Below, in pieces: positions 1-7,073 of a DNA stretch of 64,000 bases. A model generated the notes under the pieces. That model saw only the letters and a list, made by a program, of their open reading frames with translations. It was not told where the DNA came from and did no database searches. Positions within the stretch are counted from its first letter, which is position 1. Every line of letters starts with the position of its first letter. The DNA lies in contig NZ_CP109009.1 in assembly GCF_036226685.1 (NCBI RefSeq), forward strand, positions 1,736,001 to 1,800,000. The letters run 5' to 3'. Source of the stretch: Streptomyces sp. NBC_00690 (GTDB taxonomy: Bacteria; Actinomycetota; Actinomycetes; Streptomycetales; Streptomycetaceae). A program made the position numbers and the translations under genes.

Positions 1-215
1 AACTGTTTGCCGACTCCCCCGGTGAGCTGGGCGGAGGCGTAGGCGGCGATCAGGATGACACCGGACAGGAGTTGCGCGGGCCAGGTCCAGATCGATCGCC
101 GCCACCCGAGGGCGAGGGCGATCAGCCCGATGGTGTTCCCGACCATGTCGGACCATTTGATGGTCTGCCCGAAGGCGCCGAAGGCTTCGGAGTTCAGCCA
201 GGACAGGGTGCTCAT
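1..215 (-). CDS. pnuC: PnuC-family vitamin/nucleoside transporter (partial, N-terminus only)
   Basis: Reading leftwards from ATG at 215, about 71 residues are visible before the window ends, so the C-terminus is missing. The translation starts MSTLSWLNSEAFGAFGQ and continues into hydrophobic segments with a WTWPAQL motif and a glycine-rich stretch. This resembles the start of PnuC-type transporters (nicotinamide riboside/NMN or riboflavin uptake). Its ATG overlaps the ribE stop as ATGA, so the two are probably translationally coupled. Sitting inside a riboflavin operon under an FMN riboswitch suggests flavin-precursor transport, but the substrate is an inference. The family call rests on the short N-terminus. 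Confidence 0.7.
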   Translation of the reverse strand, partial: MSTLSWLNSEAFGAFGQTIKWSDMVGNTIGLIALALGWRRSIWTWPAQLLSGVILIAAYASAQLTGGVGKQ

Positions 216-820
216 CGGGTGGTCTCTCCCGTGCGGGCGCCGAGCAGCCGCTCGACGTACTTGGCGATGATGTCGACTTCGAGGTTGACCGGGTCCCCGG
301 GCTGCTTCACGCCGAGCGTCGTCAGGGCGAGCGTGGTCGGGATCAGGCTGACGGTGAAGAAGTCCGCGCCGGCTTCGACGACGGTGAGGCTGACGCCGTC
401 GACGGTGATCGAGCCCTTCTCCACGACGTAGCGGGCGAGGCCATCGGGAACGGAGACCTTGACGATCTCCCAGTTCTCCGAGGGGATGCGCTCGACGACC
501 GTGCCCACGGCGTCGACGTGACCCTGCACGATGTGCCCGCCGAGGCGACCGCCGACGGCCGTGGGACGCTCCAGATTGACCCGGGCTCCCTCGGACAGTG
601 CCCCCAGGCTGGAGCGCTTCAGCGTCTCGGCCATCACATCGGCCGTGAACTCGCCGTCGCCGGTTTCGACCACGGTCAGACAGACGCCGTTGACGGCGAT
701 CGAGTCACCGTGCCGTGCCCCTTCGGTGACCAGGGGGCCGCGCAGTCGGAAGCGGGAGGAGTCGCCGAGGTTCTCGACGGCTGTGACCTCACCCAGTTCT
801 TCGACGATTCCGGTGAACAC
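212..820 (-). CDS. ribE: Riboflavin synthase alpha subunit
   Basis: Catalyses the dismutation of two 6,7-dimethyl-8-ribityllumazine molecules to riboflavin, the last step of riboflavin synthesis. The 202-residue protein begins with the family signature MFTGIVEELGEV and contains two similar lumazine-binding halves (about residues 1-97 and 98-195; the second carries GHIVQGHVDAVGTV). The length is normal for the family. The start is GTG at 820, one base after the ribD stop, and the stop overlaps the next gene's ATG, so this is the middle of a compact operon. Expression is expected to follow the FMN riboswitch upstream of ribD. Confidence 0.95.
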   Translation of the reverse strand: MFTGIVEELGEVTAVENLGDSSRFRLRGPLVTEGARHGDSIAVNGVCLTVVETGDGEFTADVMAETLKRSSLGALSEGARVNLERPTAVGGRLGGHIVQGHVDAVGTVVERIPSENWEIVKVSVPDGLARYVVEKGSITVDGVSLTVVEAGADFFTVSLIPTTLALTTLGVKQPGDPVNLEVDIIAKYVERLLGARTGETTR

Positions 821-821
821 T

Positions 822-1916
822 TCAGCGCTCCTTGGGGGCGGTGGCGGGGACGGCGGTGATGCGCAGATCGGGCCCGATGCGCCGGGTCTCGGTCATGTCG
901 AGCCGCAACGCCTGGGCGATCGTGGTGATTCCTGCGTCGGCGAGGGCGTTCGGGCCCGCGCCGAGGAGTACGGGGGCGAGATAGCCGATGACCTTGTCGA
1001 TGGCACCGGCGGCGGCGAAGGCTCCGGCGAGGGTGGGGCCACCTTCGAGGAGGACGGAGCGGACACCGCGCTGGTGCAGGGCGTCCAGGAGTGCCGGCAC
1101 GGACAGGCCCCGGTCGGCCCTGGGCAGTCTGAGTACGTCGGTGAGATCGGTGAGGTCGGTGACGACGTCATCGGCGATCGCGATCAGCGTGGGCGCCGCA
1201 TCGTCGAGGACCCGGGCACCGGGCCGTACTGCGGTGCCTTCGGTGTCGACGACGACCCGCAGCGGCTGTACGGCACCGGGAACGCCCCGGACGGCGAGGT
1301 GGGGATCATCGACGCGGGCGGTGCCCGAGCCGACGACGACGACGTCGGATTCGGCACGCAGCCGATGGACGTCAGCGCGGGATTCGGGCGAGGTGATCCA
1401 TCGGCTGCTGCGGTCCTGGGCGGCGATCCGGCCGTCGAGGGAGGCCGCGTACTTCCAGCTGACGTGGGGGCGGCCGATGCGCACCGAGGTGAGCCAGGCG
1501 GTGTTCTCCGCTTCGGCCTCGGCGGCCAGCAGGCCGGACTCCACCAGCACTCCAGCGGCACGCAGGGTGTCGGCACCGCCCGTGGCCTGACGGTCCGGGT
1601 CGGCGACCGCATAGACGACGCGGCTGATCCCCGCGTCGACCAGTGCGGTCGCACAGGGGCCGGTGCGCCCGGTGTGGTTGCAGGGTTCCAGGGTGACGTA
1701 GGCGGTGGCGCCTCGGGTGCGGCCTGCGGCTTCGCGCAGGGCGTGGATCTCGGCGTGCGGACCGCCGGCACGCTGGTGATGGCCTTCGCCGACGGTCTGG
1801 CCCGAGGCATCGGTGATCACGCACCCGACGATCGGGTTCGGGCTGGTGAAGCCGAGTCCGCGGGCGGCGAGTGCGATCGCGCGCTGCATGGCGGTGGTGT
1901 CGGCTGCGGTGGCCAC
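822..1916 (-). CDS. ribD: Bifunctional diaminohydroxyphosphoribosylaminopyrimidine deaminase / 5-amino-6-(5-phosphoribosylamino)uracil reductase
   Basis: Carries out the deaminase and reductase steps of riboflavin synthesis. The N-terminal deaminase domain has the zinc/catalytic motif HAE (H54, E56) and the two zinc cysteines in PCNHTGRTGPC (C79, C88). The C-terminal half is the RibD reductase fold. I place the start at GTG 1916 (364 residues) because AGGAGG sits five bases upstream and the protein then begins directly before the deaminase domain. The frame stays open back to an ATG at 2087, but that ATG is inside the FMN riboswitch and the extra residues match no domain. First gene of the rib operon. 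Confidence 0.95.
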   Translation of the reverse strand: MATAADTTAMQRAIALAARGLGFTSPNPIVGCVITDASGQTVGEGHHQRAGGPHAEIHALREAAGRTRGATAYVTLEPCNHTGRTGPCATALVDAGISRVVYAVADPDRQATGGADTLRAAGVLVESGLLAAEAEAENTAWLTSVRIGRPHVSWKYAASLDGRIAAQDRSSRWITSPESRADVHRLRAESDVVVVGSGTARVDDPHLAVRGVPGAVQPLRVVVDTEGTAVRPGARVLDDAAPTLIAIADDVVTDLTDLTDVLRLPRADRGLSVPALLDALHQRGVRSVLLEGGPTLAGAFAAAGAIDKVIGYLAPVLLGAGPNALADAGITTIAQALRLDMTETRRIGPDLRITAVPATAPKER

Positions 1917-2071
1917 CGGGTCCTCCTGCCTTTCGGGCATGGACTCCGGGGCTGTCGATGACGACAGAGAGCGGGGCGCCGATCTGGTACGCGCCGAACC
2001 GCCGAATGCACCGATCGCCGGTGAGACGATCAGCCCGATGACGGCCGGCGGACCACAAGGGACCACCCGCC

Positions 2072-2198
2072 GCGCACTGCCTCCCATCCGGACTTTAACC
2101 GTCGGTCCAGGAATTCCACCTGGTCAGCCGGCCACTGGAAGTGGACGGGTCGCGGACTATAACCGCCGGTTCGGAATTTCACCGACCCCGGAGTGCGC
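2072..2198 (-). promoter_or_regulatory. FMN riboswitch (RFN element)
   Basis: On the minus strand this leader carries the conserved RFN blocks: GGTGAAATTCCGAACCGGCG, TAGTCCGCGACCC, GGAATTCCTGGACCGACGGT and TAAAGTCCGGATGGGAGGCA. The ends pair as GCGCACT (2198-2192) with AGTGCGC (2078-2072), forming P1. It lies about 155 bases before the ribD start. FMN binding is known to switch off rib genes. No clear T-rich terminator follows it, so control may be translational or Rho-dependent, which is inference. Confidence 0.95.
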
Positions 2199-2584
2199 TT
2201 GCTGCTGATAACAAGGCCAGTGTGCCATGAGGCCCCGTGGACCAGACAGATGGCGAGTTGTGCGGTGACTCACAGCAAGTACTCAAAAAGTGCACTAGCG
2301 GTAGCTTCACCTCCGCTTAGTGCGACTCATCGCGGCTCGGGCCCGACCTATTGACCCCTATGGTCTAGTCCATTTAATGTCTGCGGCATCTCCGCGCGCG
2401 CGGGGTAGTGGGCGCCCGGCGGCGGAGTCCCGGCCCTTGCCGCCGTCGGGCTTCCACAATCCCGGGCCTCCCGGGCCGATACGCGGGACCGCCCAGCGGC
2501 TCACGTCCGGGGTGCACGAGCCCCAGGCGGCGGGCGACGATGCCAGCACACGCGCGTTCGCGCCCCCTCTGCCAGGCTGGAGCC
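2199..2584. other. Intergenic region between the rib operon and an NAD(P)-binding gene
   Basis: This 386-base gap holds no credible gene. It includes the upstream part of the rib leader, an imperfect inverted repeat (GCACTAGCGG at 2292-2301 against CCGCTTAGTGC at 2313-2323), and a rightward promoter candidate with an embedded palindrome at 2351-2380. The stretch around 2281-2390 is noticeably less GC-rich than its surroundings, as expected for promoters. I could not identify the rib promoter with confidence. Confidence 0.6.
2351..2380 (+). promoter_or_regulatory. Putative promoter with DasR-like palindrome between -35 and -10
   Basis: TTGACC (2351-2356), an 18-base spacer and TAATGT (2375-2380) form a housekeeping-type promoter pointing to the NAD(P)-binding gene at 2585. 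Inside the spacer is TGGTCTAGTCCA (2361-2372), one base different from the core TGGTCTAGACCA of the DasR-responsive element known in Streptomyces. The position between the promoter boxes suits a repressor. Assignment to DasR is inference. Confidence 0.45.
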
Positions 2585-3337
2585 ATGGCCACCATTTTGG
2601 TGACGGGCGGAACCGGCACCCTGGGCAAAGAGGTCTGCGCGCGGCTGCGCAGCAGCGGGCAGGACGTCCGTGTGCTCAGCCGCCGCTCCCCCGAACACCC
2701 CGTCGACCTGCGGGAAGGCACCGGCCTCGACCGTGCGGTCGACGGCGTGGACGCGATCGTCCACTGCGCCTCGACCCCGCGCGGCGGCGATGACCAGGCG
2801 GCGGCGCACCTCCTGAGAGCCGCGGGGGAACGCGGCGTACCCCATCTGGTGTACATCTCCATCGTCGGTGTCGACCGAGTACCCCTGGGCTATTACCGCG
2901 TGAAGCGCCGCGTCGAGCAGATGATCGAGGAAGCGGGGCGCACCCATCCCGGGCTGGGATGGACCGTGCTGCGGACCACCCAGTTCCATGACCTGGTGCT
3001 GCGACTGCTAGCGGGGGCGGCGCGGCTCCCGGTGCTGGCGGTGCCGGCGGGCGTCAGCGTGCAGCCCATCGATGTGCGGGAGGTGGCGCAGCGGTTGGCG
3101 GACCTCGCCGTGGGGCCCCCGGCAGGTCGGGTGGCGGACATGGGGGGACCCGAGGTCCGCTTCTTCGACGATCTGGCCAAGCTCTATCTGTCGACCACGC
3201 ACCGCCGACGCGCGGTCCTGCCGGTGCGGCTGGCCGGGCGGGCCTACGCCGGGTTCAGGGCCGGGGGCCATCTGGCGCCGGAGCAGTCGGTGGGCAAGGT
3301 GACCTTCACCGAGTTCCTGCACCGTGGCGCGGGATAG
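2585..3337 (+). CDS. NAD(P)H-binding, atypical SDR/NmrA-like protein
   Basis: A 250-residue Rossmann-fold protein starting MATILVTGGTGTLGKEV, with the TGGTGTLG dinucleotide-binding motif at residues 7-14. It belongs to the atypical short-chain dehydrogenase/NmrA-like group, whose members act as reductases or as redox sensors. The YYRVK segment may be the Tyr-x-x-x-Lys region. The substrate cannot be read from sequence. ATG 2585 is chosen because GGAG lies just upstream and the Rossmann strand starts at once; the frame stays open upstream without domain support. It stands alone, converging with the ROK gene. Confidence 0.85.
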   Translation: MATILVTGGTGTLGKEVCARLRSSGQDVRVLSRRSPEHPVDLREGTGLDRAVDGVDAIVHCASTPRGGDDQAAAHLLRAAGERGVPHLVYISIVGVDRVPLGYYRVKRRVEQMIEEAGRTHPGLGWTVLRTTQFHDLVLRLLAGAARLPVLAVPAGVSVQPIDVREVAQRLADLAVGPPAGRVADMGGPEVRFFDDLAKLYLSTTHRRRAVLPVRLAGRAYAGFRAGGHLAPEQSVGKVTFTEFLHRGAG

Positions 3338-3376
3338 CGCAGCCGCCGCGGCCTGCCGACCCCGCCCCGAACGGAG

Positions 3377-4570
3377 TCAGCCGCCCGGACCGAAGAGTTC
3401 GTCCTGCGCCACGTCACGGGCGGTGATCAGAGCACCGCGCAGGACCGCCGTCCCGCCCAGTTCTCCTGGGCGCACCTGAGTGGGCAGCGGGGTGAGTCGA
3501 GCCAACTGGGCTTCGACCCGGGAGGCCAGTTCCACGCCTCCGGCCAATCCCATCTCCCCGCCGAGTACGAGGAACCCCGGGTCGAGGATGGAGACCACGG
3601 ACGCCGCGCCGAGGGCGAGCCGATGGGCGAGGGCGTCGAGGAATCCGTCCCGTCCGGCCGCGAGGGCCTCGGTGACCAGGGCGGCAGCCGCCGAACCTCG
3701 CGGCTCGAACACCTTGGCCCCCAAGATGGCGGCGGTGTCGATGCCCTGCTCCTCCGCGAGGGCGACCACGGCGGTCGAGCCCCCCAGCGAGTGGAATCCC
3801 CCGCCGCAGTCCGTGGCGGAGGGGAGCCCGCCGGTACCGGGGACGGGGAGGAAACCGATCTCGCCCGCGCCGCCCGATACGCCTCGGCGCAGTCGGCCGT
3901 CGAGGAAGAGGGCCGCACCGACTCCGTCGCCGAGCCAGAGGAAGACGAAGGTGTCGTGGTCACGGCCCGCGCCGGCGCGCTGCTCGGCGACTCCCGCAAG
4001 ATTGGTCTCGTTCTCCAGGACGATCCTGGCCGGCAGTCTCTCGTGCAGGACGGACACCAGCTGTCGGTGCCAGCGGGGCAGCCCGGTGGTGTTGCGCAAC
4101 TCGCCCGTGGTCGGATCGATCAGTCCGGGCATGCCGACGCAGACGCTGTGCAGCCGGTCGGCCCCCGCTTCGCTGACGGCGCGCTCCAGCAGGGCGGCGG
4201 CGCGCTCCACCGCAGGTTCGGTGCCGATGCCGCCGTCCATGGGCATGGACGCCTCGGCGAGCGTGGTGCCGAGGAGGTCGGCCACGACCACGGCGACGCT
4301 CTGCGTACGGATGTCGAGGGCCGCGAGATGCGCGCGGTCGGCGACGAGCCCGTACAGCCGGGCGTTGGGACCGCGGCGATCGGCTCCGGACTCCCCCACG
4401 ACCTGGATCAGACCGGAGCGCTGGAGGCGCTCGACGAGGTCGGCGACGGACGGACGGGAAAGTCCGGTCCCGGCCTTCAACTGACCTGCCGTCAACGGGC
4501 CCTCGCGCTGGAGCATGTGTAGCGCCACCCGGTCGTTGATGGCCCGGGCGGTGCTCGGAGATGCGGGCAT
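3377..4570 (-). CDS. ROK-family transcriptional regulator
   Basis: A 397-residue protein with an N-terminal winged helix-turn-helix (about residues 10-75, including LTAGQLKAGTGLSRPSVADL) followed by a ROK sugar-kinase-like domain. ROK regulators sense sugars and repress transport or catabolic genes. The ROK domain is degenerate: the catalytic ENDxN motif reads ENETN (186-190, Glu in place of Asp), the usual GEIGH His is Phe (F240), and the CxCGxxGC zinc motif is reduced to one Cys (C255). It is therefore probably a pure regulator. It is divergent from the MFS gene at 4663, its likely target. The start is ATG 4570. Confidence 0.88.
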   Translation of the reverse strand: MPASPSTARAINDRVALHMLQREGPLTAGQLKAGTGLSRPSVADLVERLQRSGLIQVVGESGADRRGPNARLYGLVADRAHLAALDIRTQSVAVVVADLLGTTLAEASMPMDGGIGTEPAVERAAALLERAVSEAGADRLHSVCVGMPGLIDPTTGELRNTTGLPRWHRQLVSVLHERLPARIVLENETNLAGVAEQRAGAGRDHDTFVFLWLGDGVGAALFLDGRLRRGVSGGAGEIGFLPVPGTGGLPSATDCGGGFHSLGGSTAVVALAEEQGIDTAAILGAKVFEPRGSAAAALVTEALAAGRDGFLDALAHRLALGAASVVSILDPGFLVLGGEMGLAGGVELASRVEAQLARLTPLPTQVRPGELGGTAVLRGALITARDVAQDELFGPGG

Positions 4571-4662
4571 GGACCCAATCTTTTCAGATTGACGAAGAGA
4601 CTATTTAACAGGCAGGCTTCCTGATAATTTACGGAACACCTTCAACGGGGAGGGACCACGTC
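4571..4662. promoter_or_regulatory. Divergent promoter/operator region of the ROK and MFS genes
   Basis: The 92 bases between the two divergent starts are clearly richer in A and T than the flanks (around 4575-4635, including CTATTTAACAGG and CTGATAATTTACGG). This fits overlapping promoters and an operator for the ROK regulator. No perfect inverted repeat long enough to name as the operator was seen. GGGAGG precedes the MFS start. Confidence 0.45.
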
Positions 4663-5895
4663 ATGACCACCTACGCGGCAGCCCGAGCGCGCCAGCGGTT
4701 GAAACGAGCGCGGTACGCCATCGCGGTGACGTTCTGCGCCCACGGCGCCGTGACCGGCAGTTTCGCCACTCGCATCCCATGGATCCAGGACCACGCGGCG
4801 ATCAGCGCGGGCCAACTCGGTCTCGCCCTGGCGTTCCCCGCGCTCGGCGCATCGCTCACGATGCCGCTGGCGGGACGGATCATGCATCGCTTCGGCGCCC
4901 GTCAGGCCCTGAGCGGTCTTCTCGCCCTGTGGACGCTCGCCCTGATCCTGCCCTCGCTCGCGTCGAACATGCTGACGCTCTGCGGAGCGCTCTTCCTCAT
5001 GGGCAACGCGGCCGGCATGTCCGACGTGGCGATGAACGCGATCGGCGTGGAAACCGAGAAGGAGGTGGGCCGCTCGATCATGTCCAGCCTGCACGGCATG
5101 TGGAGCGCGGGCGCGCTGATCGGTTCGGCCGGAGGAACCCTCGCCGCACATCTGGACATCGACGCGCCGGTCCACCACCTGACCGCGGCACTGATCCTCA
5201 CCGTCATCGGGGTGACCGCCGCCGAGCGCGTGCTCGACATCCGCAGGACGCCCGACGAGGAGCCGCCGCCGCGATTCGCCCTGCCGCCGAAATCCGCACT
5301 TGTCTACGGCCTGGTGGGATTCTGCGCGGTGTTCGCCGAAGGCGCCAGCCTCGACTGGTCCGCGGTCTATCTGGAGGATGAGCTCAAGACATCGGCAGGG
5401 CTCGCCGCCGCATCCACCACGGCCTTCGCGCTGACGATGACGGTCGCCCGACTCGCCGGGGACCGGGTCGTCGACCGCTTCGGGCCGGTGCGCACGGTCC
5501 GGTGGGGCGGAATCCTCGCCGTGCTCGGCGGGTTGATGGTGGTCGTGGCGCCCGACCCGTTCACCGCGATGGCGGGGTTCGCGTGCATCGGTCTGGGCAT
5601 TGCCGTGGTCGTCCCCCTCGCCTTCGCGGCGGCGGGCCGCGGCGGCCCCAACCCCAGTCAGGCCATTGCGGGCGTCGCCACCATCACCTACACCTCGGGG
5701 CTGATCGCACCCTCCGCCATCGGGGCGGTCGCCGACGCGACCAGCCTGGTGTTCTCCTTCGGGCTGGTGACGGCGTTGGCCATGGGGCTGGTACTGGGCG
5801 CGGGCGTGCTCGGACCGCGGGCAGGTGCGCGTTCGCCAGCTGCGCATTCCCCAGCAGAGCAGGACGCAGCGGGGCAGACGGACACCCGACCGTAG
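4663..5895 (+). CDS. MFS transporter
   Basis: A 410-residue integral membrane protein with about twelve hydrophobic segments, typical of the major facilitator superfamily. The first segments read VTFCAHGAVTGSFATRIPWI and LGLALAFPALGASLTM, followed by the loop motif MPLAGRIMHRFGARQ (the family's GxxxDRxGRR-like motif between TM2 and TM3). Divergence from a ROK regulator suggests a sugar or sugar-derivative substrate, which is inference. ATG 4663 has GGGAGG upstream. A very strong hairpin lies downstream at 5929. Confidence 0.88.
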   Translation: MTTYAAARARQRLKRARYAIAVTFCAHGAVTGSFATRIPWIQDHAAISAGQLGLALAFPALGASLTMPLAGRIMHRFGARQALSGLLALWTLALILPSLASNMLTLCGALFLMGNAAGMSDVAMNAIGVETEKEVGRSIMSSLHGMWSAGALIGSAGGTLAAHLDIDAPVHHLTAALILTVIGVTAAERVLDIRRTPDEEPPPRFALPPKSALVYGLVGFCAVFAEGASLDWSAVYLEDELKTSAGLAAASTTAFALTMTVARLAGDRVVDRFGPVRTVRWGGILAVLGGLMVVVAPDPFTAMAGFACIGLGIAVVVPLAFAAAGRGGPNPSQAIAGVATITYTSGLIAPSAIGAVADATSLVFSFGLVTALAMGLVLGAGVLGPRAGARSPAAHSPAEQDAAGQTDTRP

Positions 5896-6222
5896 ACGGA
5901 TCGGGCGCGCCCCTTCGGCCGAGGGAAACGCATGGTGGAGGGGGTCGGGGATGCCCCGACCCCCTCCACCATGCGACGGCACCCCTCCACCATGCGAAGG
6001 CGGCGAGACCCGAAGCGCACCAGCACCGGACGCCCCGGCACATAGGAAGAGGCGGGAACCCCTGCTCGACTCGGGCACCTCCACGTACGACGCCGACGCC
6101 GACGCCAGCTCCAGCGCCGGCTCGGAGACCGGGCCCGACAAGCGGTAGCGTCCCGTCCCCCGTTCCGGGGAAGTCCCGGCCGGCGGGCTCTCGTGCCACC
6201 CGGCGGCTGGGACCCTGCTGCC
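5896..6222. other. Intergenic region between MFS and DUF5995 genes
   Basis: This gap of about 327 bases has no credible gene. It holds the 22-bp perfect hairpin at 5929-5975, an extra copy of its right arm at 5982-5996, and a short GACGCC triplication near 6090-6110. Confidence 0.6.
5929..5975 (+). terminator. Perfect 22-bp hairpin, probable terminator of the MFS gene
   Basis: Bases 5929-5950 pair perfectly with 5954-5975 around the loop ATG. There is no T-run, as is common for Streptomyces terminators. The hairpin lies 34 bases after the MFS stop. A second copy of the right arm (CCCCTCCACCATGCG) follows at 5982-5996, so an alternative pairing with the left arm is possible. Confidence 0.75.
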
Positions 6223-6996
6223 ATGGCGCACAGGGAACAACTCGCGGCAGCACCGGTCATGCCCGGCCACCCGGGGCCAGCGACCCCGCCCGTATCGGAT
6301 ACATCGGGCACAGTCCCCCCGGAAGCCGCGAACCACTCCGCGCTGGAGGACGTGATCCACCGAATGCGGACCCTGGATTCCCACTGGCCCGCCCGCGACG
6401 GTGTGGCCGTCTTCAACCGGATCTACCTCCTCGTCACGGAAGAGATCGCACGGCGGATCGCAGCGGGCGAATTCCCGGACCGCAGGTCGGCCACCACCCT
6501 TGACGTGATCTTCGCCCGGCGCTATCTGACGGCCGTGGACCTGGCCGGTGCCGGTGGTCGACCACCCGCCTGTTGGCGCCCGCTGTTCCAGTACCGACGG
6601 CATCCCGGCATTCGCCCGACGCAGTTCGCACTGGCCGGGATCAATGCCCACATCGGCTACGACCTGGCGTTCGCCGTTCTGGACACCTGCCGCGTTCTGG
6701 GGTGCGGACCATCCGACATCGAGCCCGACTTCGATCGGGTCGGCGACGTCCTCACCCTGATGGAGGAACGCATCCGGGACGACCTCATGCCCGGCCCTGA
6801 CCTGCTGGAGATCGCCGATCCGCTGACCCATCTGGTGGGGGCGTGGAGCCTGGACCGCGCCAGAGAAGGAGCGTGGTCGGCCGCCCGACTCCTGTGGGGC
6901 GTACGGAATCTCCCGGAGCTGTCGCGGGAATTCGACGAGCGGATGGATGCCGGCGTGGGGCTCGTCGGACGCTGTCTGCTCACCCCGTGGCGGTAG
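6223..6996 (+). CDS. DUF5995 family protein
   Basis: A 257-residue soluble protein of unknown function that I recognise as the DUF5995 type. Conserved-looking features are ALEDVIHRMRTLDS, then a phrase with DGVAVFNRIYLLVT, then HPGIRPTQFALAGINAHIGYDL, followed by a helical C-terminus. The motif FALAGINAHIGYD around the middle is probably functionally important, with several His and Asp residues. No signal peptide or membrane segment is visible. The start is ATG 6223; an in-frame GTG at 6193 is an alternative but adds nothing domain-like. The gene stands alone, converging with the amine oxidase gene. Confidence 0.72.
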   Translation: MAHREQLAAAPVMPGHPGPATPPVSDTSGTVPPEAANHSALEDVIHRMRTLDSHWPARDGVAVFNRIYLLVTEEIARRIAAGEFPDRRSATTLDVIFARRYLTAVDLAGAGGRPPACWRPLFQYRRHPGIRPTQFALAGINAHIGYDLAFAVLDTCRVLGCGPSDIEPDFDRVGDVLTLMEERIRDDLMPGPDLLEIADPLTHLVGAWSLDRAREGAWSAARLLWGVRNLPELSREFDERMDAGVGLVGRCLLTPWR

Positions 6997-7073
6997 CCAC
7001 GTCCCCACGCCCGCCGCCCGCCGCGGGCCGCTGATGGTCTCCCAGCCCAGCGGCGCCGCGCGCTACCCGCCCG

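Noticed and set aside
1917..2087. N-terminal extension of ribD from ATG 2087
   Set aside because: The ATG is part of the conserved FMN riboswitch (GGATGGGAGGCAG) and the extra residues match no domain. GTG 1916 has a proper ribosome site.
4642..7008. Long minus-strand frame opposite the MFS and DUF5995 genes
   Set aside because: Runs across two genes and a strong terminator; translation is Arg/Gly/His-rich noise.
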